Origin: Bryobacterales bacterium
GTDB lineage: Bacteria; Acidobacteriota; Terriglobia; Bryobacterales; Bryobacteraceae
Length of the DNA: 64,000 bases
Assembly: GCA_016789905.1 (NCBI GenBank)
Contig: JAEUQC010000148.1
Location: 1-64,000, forward strand
Direction: 5' to 3'
The position numbers and the translations under genes were made by a program. Under the pieces are notes generated by a model. That model made no database searches. It worked only from the letters and a program-made list of their open reading frames with translations, and was not told the DNA's origin. Of the stretch, positions 59,345-64,000 are shown piece by piece. The first letter of the stretch is position 1. Every line of letters begins with the position of its first letter.

Positions 59345-60280
59345 TTACTTTACAGCCAACATACGTTCAATCGACGTGCGGGCCCGGTTCATCATTTCCA
59401 CTGGCAGTTCCACTCGAGGGGTCAGGGTCGCCAGTGATTCCCGCAACTTCTCCAACGAATTCCTTTTCATGTAGGGGCATTCACTGCAGTTGCAATTCTC
59501 GTTTGCAACGAAGGTGAACGTCTTTTCCGGCGCGAGCTTGCGCAAGGAATGTTGCACGCCGCTCTCCGTCATCACGATGAAGGATTTATGCTCCGATTTT
59601 ACGCAATAGTCAATCAGCGCTGAAGTCGAACCAATATATCCCGCGTGTTGAAGCACGGCGGTAGGGCATTCCGGATGGGCCACCACAAAAGCCTCGGGTT
59701 CGGCAGCCATCGCCTCCAGTAACTTGCGCTCGGTAAAGGTGGTGTGGACGATACAGGCACCCTGCCAAATGCGCATATTCATCCGCCCGCTCTGTTTCTT
59801 AACATAGTTACCTAAGTTAATATCGGGCAAAAACAGGATGGGTTGATCCGCTGGAATCGAATTCACGATTTGCACGGCGTTGCGCGAGGTGCAGATGATG
59901 TCACTTTCGGCCTTTACCTCGGCTGATGTATTGATGTAGCTAACGACCACGTGGTCTGGATACTTCCGTTTGAAGGCGCGCACCATCTCCACTGGGCACG
60001 AATCCACTAGTGAACACCCAGCATCGGAGTCCGGCACAATCACCGTGCGTGAGGGATTCAGGATCTTCGCCGTCTCGGCCATGAAATAGACGCCACAGAA
60101 CGCGATCACATCGCACTCCAGTTCCTTCGCCTTTTTCGCCAGTTCCAGGCTGTCCCCGATGGCGTCGGCGATCTCCTGGATCTCGGTCTCCTGATAATGA
60201 TGGGCCAGAATCACCGCGTTCCGCTCTCGCTTCAGAGCCAGAATTTCGTCAACAACATTTGTTGCGGCTAGGGTCGACAT
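59345..60280 (-). CDS. nadA: Quinolinate synthase
   Basis: Protein of 311 residues. It condenses iminoaspartate with dihydroxyacetone phosphate to quinolinate for NAD synthesis, using one 4Fe-4S cluster. Conserved Cys include C62 (FCGVYFMAETAKIL) and those in ENCNCSECPYMKRN near residue 275, with the ILAHHYQ start, PDSDAGCSLVDSCP and AHPECP blocks. The length is normal for the short bacterial type. It is divergent from the TIGR03437 gene and precedes moaA. Confidence 0.95.
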   Translation of the reverse strand: MSTLAATNVVDEILALKRERNAVILAHHYQETEIQEIADAIGDSLELAKKAKELECDVIAFCGVYFMAETAKILNPSRTVIVPDSDAGCSLVDSCPVEMVRAFKRKYPDHVVVSYINTSAEVKAESDIICTSRNAVQIVNSIPADQPILFLPDINLGNYVKKQSGRMNMRIWQGACIVHTTFTERKLLEAMAAEPEAFVVAHPECPTAVLQHAGYIGSTSALIDYCVKSEHKSFIVMTESGVQHSLRKLAPEKTFTFVANENCNCSECPYMKRNSLEKLRESLATLTPRVELPVEMMNRARTSIERMLAVK

Positions 60281-60363
60281 GGAGGTTTACCGGGTAACAC
60301 AACTGCTACGCACTCTATCATTGTATCGTGTAGATGAATTCCACGCCCAGAGGTTTCGCCCCC

Positions 60364-62460
60364 ATGCGTCTCATACTGCTCTTTGCCGCGGCTGCCGCGA
60401 TCTACTCCCAGACGTTTTCTCCGCTCAACTGTGTCGCTACCGCGGTGCCAGCGCTGGTTCGCCTGGAAGGACTCGCTGAGCGCGTTGGGGACATCAATCT
60501 AAACTGCACCGGCGGGACACCGAACGGGCTCATCCGCGGCGATATCCGCGTCATCTCCTTTGGCGGCAACATCACCAACAAGCTCAACTCCAACAGCAGC
60601 TCGCTGGACGCTGTTCTCACCGTCAACACCGGAGCCGGAGAGATCTCCACTGGGGCTACTCCGCAGGTGCGTGCCAACAACCAGTTTGATTTTGCGGGTA
60701 TGAACTTCAATCTCGGCCCATCCGGCAACGCGACGTTTCGGATCACCAATGTGCGCGTGGTCCCGCCCCAGTCTCCCGAAACCCCATTCCAACTGGCATT
60801 GGCGACCAACGGCCCGTCGGCGATTCGCGTGGACAACAGTCCCTTGGTGGTCGGTATCGCCACCCGTGGGCTGCTTGCCGCGTACTCCTCCACCTTCATC
60901 TGCACCGTTTCCGGCTTGCCGAGCGAACCCAATTTCAACAACCTCCTCACCTCCGGCACACGGTTCTCGTCGCTGCGGTTCACGGAAGGTTTCTCCGAGT
61001 CGTTCATCAAGCGAGCCCCGGGCGCCGATCATGGCTCGCGCATTCTTGTCCGCTTTTCCGGTTTCCCGGCGGGCGCCCGCATTCTAGTTCCCGACGCGCT
61101 GGCCGGTTCCACTGCCGCCATCCCCACCGCCGCCGGGGACCTTGGACTCTCGCCGAATGGCGGGCGCTACGCCGCCAACTCCAACCAATTGCTGCTTTCC
61201 CGCGTACAAAATCCAGACGCGAATGGCGCTGGGGGCAATCCCATTTTCACGCCGGGGCCGGCGGTTAGCGACCTGACCACTGTGTCCGAGATTCCGATGA
61301 ACAATGGCGTTGGGGTGGCTGTCTTTGAGGTCCTCGATTCGAATTCGACCGCGCGGGAGACGGTGCAACTGCCGGTCTTCCTCGCGCTCGCGCTCCGCCC
61401 CGATGGAGGGTCGGTCTCCGCGAACGTCGCGGCAAGTTTTGGCCCGATATCGAACGACGCGACGCCGTCGGCCAGTCCTGTTCCGCGATTCCAGCCGATC
61501 AACCCGCCATCGGACTGCCAAGCGCTTGGCGACTGCAATTCCGGGATTTTTCCAAAGCTCGTGGTCGAATCGGAAGCTTTGAACTTCAACCCATTGGTTG
61601 GACAATTCCCGCAGTCGCGCTACATACGCATCCGCAACGATGGCGGCGGACTGCTTAACTGGGCGGCGTCCGTGCAGTACAAGACCGGATCGGGCTGGCT
61701 TACGATCGACCCCGCCTCCGGCGTGGGCAACGCCACACTTCGCCTGGATGCCACCGGCGCGGGCCTCGCCCCTGGGACGTATGAAGCAACATTGACGATC
61801 AACGCAGGCCCGATCGCGGGAGTCGCGACCGGCGCCGTCCGTATGGATGTCCGGGAACTTGGCCCCGCGCCCCAACTCCCTCCCGTGATAAGCGGCATTT
61901 CCCATTCCGCGACGTTCGCCCAGACTGCGCTGGCACCCGGAACAATCGCCACTTTGTTTGGTTCACGGTTGAAGGGTGACCGGGTTGAAGTCCGCGTCGC
62001 GGACCTGCCGGCGCGCATCTTCTTCGCCAATGACACACAAATCAATTTCGAGGTCCCGGCCGTCCTGCCTGTTTCCGGTTCGGTAAATGTATTTGTGACA
62101 GTCGACACTCGAAACAGCCCTGCGCGGGCACTCAATCTTGTGGCAGCCTCGCCCGGTGTTTTCCCCAATGCTGTTCTCAACCAGGATTCTTCAGTCAACA
62201 CGGCATCGAACCCAGCCGCGGCTGGCAGCATTGTCCAGGTGTTCCTTACCGGGTTGCCTTCCGCAGGGGCGCCTGTGACGGTGAAGATCCATGACTACAC
62301 CGTGAGCCCGATCTACGCCGGCGCCGCGCCTGGCTTTATTGGTCTTCAGCAGGTGAACGTAGAGATCCCGCCAACGTTGCAGAGTATTACTTCCGGACTC
62401 TCGGTATGCTGGGGCGCGATTTGCAGTCCCAATAGCGCCATCACCGTCCGCCAGCCCTGA
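60364..62460 (+). CDS. Secreted protein with Solibacter-type C-terminal domain (TIGR03437)
   Basis: Protein of 698 residues with a signal peptide (1-15, ending IYSQ). Residues 20-400 are beta-rich with no clear match, followed by a BACON-like Ig domain (about 405-500, LVVESEALNFNPLVGQFPQSRYIRIRNDGGGLLNWAASV). The final 200 residues have the pattern of TIGR03437: ISHSATFAQTALAPGTIATLFGSRLKG, PARIFFANDTQINFEVPA, SPGVFPNAV and GLQQVNVEIP. This domain is abundant in Solibacter relatives, which supports the lineage. The ATG at 60364 gives the signal peptide; an ATG at 60334 is less good. Function unknown. Confidence 0.86.
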   Translation: MRLILLFAAAAAIYSQTFSPLNCVATAVPALVRLEGLAERVGDINLNCTGGTPNGLIRGDIRVISFGGNITNKLNSNSSSLDAVLTVNTGAGEISTGATPQVRANNQFDFAGMNFNLGPSGNATFRITNVRVVPPQSPETPFQLALATNGPSAIRVDNSPLVVGIATRGLLAAYSSTFICTVSGLPSEPNFNNLLTSGTRFSSLRFTEGFSESFIKRAPGADHGSRILVRFSGFPAGARILVPDALAGSTAAIPTAAGDLGLSPNGGRYAANSNQLLLSRVQNPDANGAGGNPIFTPGPAVSDLTTVSEIPMNNGVGVAVFEVLDSNSTARETVQLPVFLALALRPDGGSVSANVAASFGPISNDATPSASPVPRFQPINPPSDCQALGDCNSGIFPKLVVESEALNFNPLVGQFPQSRYIRIRNDGGGLLNWAASVQYKTGSGWLTIDPASGVGNATLRLDATGAGLAPGTYEATLTINAGPIAGVATGAVRMDVRELGPAPQLPPVISGISHSATFAQTALAPGTIATLFGSRLKGDRVEVRVADLPARIFFANDTQINFEVPAVLPVSGSVNVFVTVDTRNSPARALNLVAASPGVFPNAVLNQDSSVNTASNPAAAGSIVQVFLTGLPSAGAPVTVKIHDYTVSPIYAGAAPGFIGLQQVNVEIPPTLQSITSGLSVCWGAICSPNSAITVRQP

Positions 62461-62504
62461 GATCCAATCCAAGCTCCAATCGCTTTCGTATTACCGACAG
62501 CGAT

Positions 62505-63218
62505 ATGTCCATAGTATTCATCAGCGGTGCCACGGGCTATCTGGGCCGTCCACTCTGCCAACGGCTCGTTAGCGCCGGATTTGATGTGTATGCGCTAACG
62601 CGTCCGCAGTCGATCCGAAAGGTGCCCCTCGGCTGCGTGCCGGTACCTGGGAACGCTCTCGACGCCCAAACGTTTCAGCACGCCGTGCCCCTGGGCACCA
62701 CCTACATCCATCTGACCGGGGTCTCCCATCCCAGTCCGGCCAAAGCAGCGCAATTCAAGGCGATTGACCAAGTGTCGTTTGACGCATCGTTAACCGCGGC
62801 GATCGCAGCCCGCGCCAGCCACTTTGTCTATATTTCCGTTGCCCACCCGGCTCCGGTCATGGACGCCTATATCGCAGTTCGCCAAGCGTGTGAGATGCGG
62901 CTGCACGGCAGTGGTCTGCACGCCACCATTCTCCGGCCCTGGTACGTACTTGGCCCTGGCCATCTCTGGCCGTACGTGCTGATCCCGTTTTACAAGATTG
63001 CTGAACGGATTCCGGCGTGGCGAGACACCGCCGGCCGACTGGCACTTGTCACGCGGCGACAGATGCTTGATGCATTGGCGGAAGCCGCCAACAATCCCCC
63101 ATGTGGAATCAGGATTGTGGAGGCTCCCGCCATACGCAACTCTAGCCGCGGAGCAGTCTCGGCATCGCCGTCGGCTCTTTCTTCGACGATTCGCCGCCCA
63201 TCAGCCCCTTCGGCATAA
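62505..63218 (+). CDS. NAD(P)-binding oxidoreductase, atypical SDR (NmrA/epimerase-like)
   Basis: Protein of 237 residues. The N-terminal GATGYLGRPLCQRL is the Rossmann dinucleotide-binding motif of atypical short-chain dehydrogenases; a later YISV plus RPWYVLGPGH region matches NmrA/TMR-like members. The YxxxK catalytic pair is not clear, so it may not be a reducing enzyme. The last 30 residues (from NSSRGAVS) are Ser/Pro-rich and read antisense through the end of the next gene, a 77-bp convergent overlap. A frameshift or stop loss near 63140 may have changed the true end. Confidence 0.75.
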   Translation: MSIVFISGATGYLGRPLCQRLVSAGFDVYALTRPQSIRKVPLGCVPVPGNALDAQTFQHAVPLGTTYIHLTGVSHPSPAKAAQFKAIDQVSFDASLTAAIAARASHFVYISVAHPAPVMDAYIAVRQACEMRLHGSGLHATILRPWYVLGPGHLWPYVLIPFYKIAERIPAWRDTAGRLALVTRRQMLDALAEAANNPPCGIRIVEAPAIRNSSRGAVSASPSALSSTIRRPSAPSA

Positions 63219-63633
63219 AAATAGAGGTCGCCTGCGCCAGCTTCGACATGTCGCCGCCTTCTTCCAGCGTCATTTCGTGCTCCACCCAGTTCGACAGCGG
63301 GATGTTCCGGAAGAACAGACGTTCCTGCAGAACCATCGCTTTCTTGTTCACAAATAAGGACTTCGATTCTTTTGTGTAGTGCCGCTCTTCGACCCGGAAA
63401 TCCGCGAGGAAGTTGTCGAAGCAGCGGCGGGACGTTTCTTCCTCTGTTTTTGCCACTCGTTCTTCCATCACTTCTTTCTGCGCGCTCAACTGCGCGCGAA
63501 TCTGCGCGATCACTTCCCGTTCCCGTGCCACCGCGACATCCAGCCGCGCCTGCATGATGAAGAACGAAAGCAGAGCCGATCCCGCGGCCACGAAGACCGG
63601 CAAGAGCACCAAGATCACAGCGTCCGAAGTCAT
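63142..63633 (-). CDS. Single-pass membrane protein with coiled coil, unknown function
   Basis: Protein of 163 residues (171 if the ATG at 63657 is used). One N-terminal helix (about 5-27, ILVLLPVFVAAGSALLSFFI) is followed by a coiled coil (28-70, Arg/Glu/Gln-rich). A conserved-looking globular part then carries RCFDNFLADFRVEERHYTKESKSLFVNKKAMVLQERLFFRNIPLSNWVEHEMTL in pieces. An AGGAGG lies only 1 nt before ATG 63633, too close for normal use, so the true start may be 63657. Convergent with the SDR-like gene, overlapping by 77 bp. I do not recognise a family. Confidence 0.65.
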   Translation of the reverse strand: MTSDAVILVLLPVFVAAGSALLSFFIMQARLDVAVAREREVIAQIRAQLSAQKEVMEERVAKTEEETSRRCFDNFLADFRVEERHYTKESKSLFVNKKAMVLQERLFFRNIPLSNWVEHEMTLEEGGDMSKLAQATSIFMPKGLMGGESSKKEPTAMPRLLRG

Positions 63634-63752
63634 ACCTCCTATATGATCGGCAACCATCCGGAAAAACTTTCGGCCTAAAGTGCAAAATACTCACATAAGG
63701 ATTCACCTGAGCCTCCCATAGGGTTTTTCCGTTAGTCATAATACTCACAGCC

Positions 63753-64000
63753 ATGCTTGGTATCGATACCTACAGCCTCAAGTCCTTCCGCTGGAATATT
63801 TTTCAACTCCTCGACTACGCTCACGCCCAGAAAATCTCCGCCATTCAGGCCTCCGTTGCCAACTTTGAATCCACTGAACCCGCCTATCTCGCCAAGGCCA
63901 AGGACTACGCCCAAAGCCTGCACATCCAACTCGAACCAGGGTTCGGCTGCATTTCCACTCTCGCCAAGAGCTGGAGCGCGAAACAGGGCACCCCCGCGGC
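63753..64000 (+). CDS. Sugar phosphate isomerase/epimerase-type TIM barrel, partial
   Basis: The first 82 residues of a gene that continues past the window. The sequence begins MLGIDTYSLKSFRWNIFQLL, with AISA-type beta strand (KISAIQASVANF) and a second strand near HIQLEPGFGC, the layout of xylose-isomerase-like TIM barrels (AP_endonuc_2). Such enzymes isomerise or epimerise sugars or inositols. The ATG at 63753 is the first in frame; no strong ribosome site is visible. It is divergent from the coiled-coil membrane protein. Confidence 0.7.
   Translation, partial: MLGIDTYSLKSFRWNIFQLLDYAHAQKISAIQASVANFESTEPAYLAKAKDYAQSLHIQLEPGFGCISTLAKSWSAKQGTPA

Noticed and set aside
1..64000. Mobile elements, integrases, tRNA genes and prophage parts
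   Set aside because: None of the open frames matches transposases, integrases or phage proteins, and I saw no cloverleaf in the intergenic regions.

Overview
The window is GC-rich bacterial chromosome, densely packed with genes. It most likely comes from an Acidobacteriota member of the Solibacter/Bryobacter type (Bryobacterales). Clues are the secreted protein at 60364-62460, whose C-terminus matches the Solibacter-type domain TIGR03437, an orphan ADOP-type MacB/FtsX permease, a plug-less TonB-receptor-like barrel, many secreted TPR/DUF4384 proteins, sulfatases, and an ECF sigma factor of the kind normally paired with a Ser/Thr kinase. This placement rests on recalled family distributions, not a search. 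I see no rRNA, tRNA, CRISPR array, transposase, integrase or phage gene, and no gene-free stretch longer than 300 bases.

Layout. 45-6167: a zinc-ribbon membrane protein, a DUF2786-like protein, a serine hydrolase, a cupin/hemerythrin pair, and a methylmalonate-semialdehyde dehydrogenase next to a hydroxyacid-oxoacid transhydrogenase. 6189-14328 (minus): a tight six-gene operon reading HD-GYP/GGDEF signalling protein, two peptide-type ABC permeases, solute-binding protein, one ATPase, sulfatase. 14424-17796 (minus): two tandem subtilases with C-terminal WG[DE]S hexapeptide repeats. 17989-18909: truncated hemoglobin and a DinB/YfiT protein. 18914-25950 (minus): envelope and periplasmic genes (Skp/OmpH, PafA-like phosphatase, DUF4920, PQQ dehydrogenase, large TPR protein). 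26063-35470 (plus): miaA, small secreted protein, TPR protein, OM barrel, PP2C phosphatase, surface cassette A, thiD. 35454-39612 (minus): a complete sulfur-carrier cysteine pathway (cysM-mec-cysO-moeZ) plus a glycosyltransferase. 39729-40516: ECF sigma factor and a kinase N-terminal remnant. 40527-48492 (minus): surface cassette B with a 2179-residue Ig-repeat protein. 48569-52105 (plus): two DUF4384 proteins and an exported caspase-PEGA-TPR protein. 52202-64000: secretin, wHTH-AAA ATPase, rpmB, ADOP permease, moaA-nadA, TIGR03437 protein, SDR-like oxidoreductase, coiled-coil membrane protein, and the start of a TIM-barrel isomerase.

The most interesting observation is a duplicated three-gene module. 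Cassette A (32114-34706) and cassette B (48492-40527) have the same order: a small exported Ig-like protein with a Gly/Ala-rich helix, a secreted protein of unknown fold, and a large secreted stalk protein. Every junction is a 4-bp ATGA overlap. The two stalk proteins have unrelated repeats (choice-of-anchor/ASH type against about 22 Ig-like He_PIG repeats) but share a homologous C-terminal region of about 210 residues that I do not recognise. Cassette B diverges from the caspase/DUF4384 operon across a 76-bp intergenic region holding a dyad-symmetric element. I infer an uncharacterised cell-surface system, possibly co-regulated with the periplasmic caspase.

Other points worth attention: a CysO-type carrier ending in Gly-Gly-Arg beside its JAMM protease; a sigma factor translationally coupled to a kinase N-terminus that has lost its kinase; WG[DE]S repeats on tandem subtilases; and several small RNA-structure candidates.
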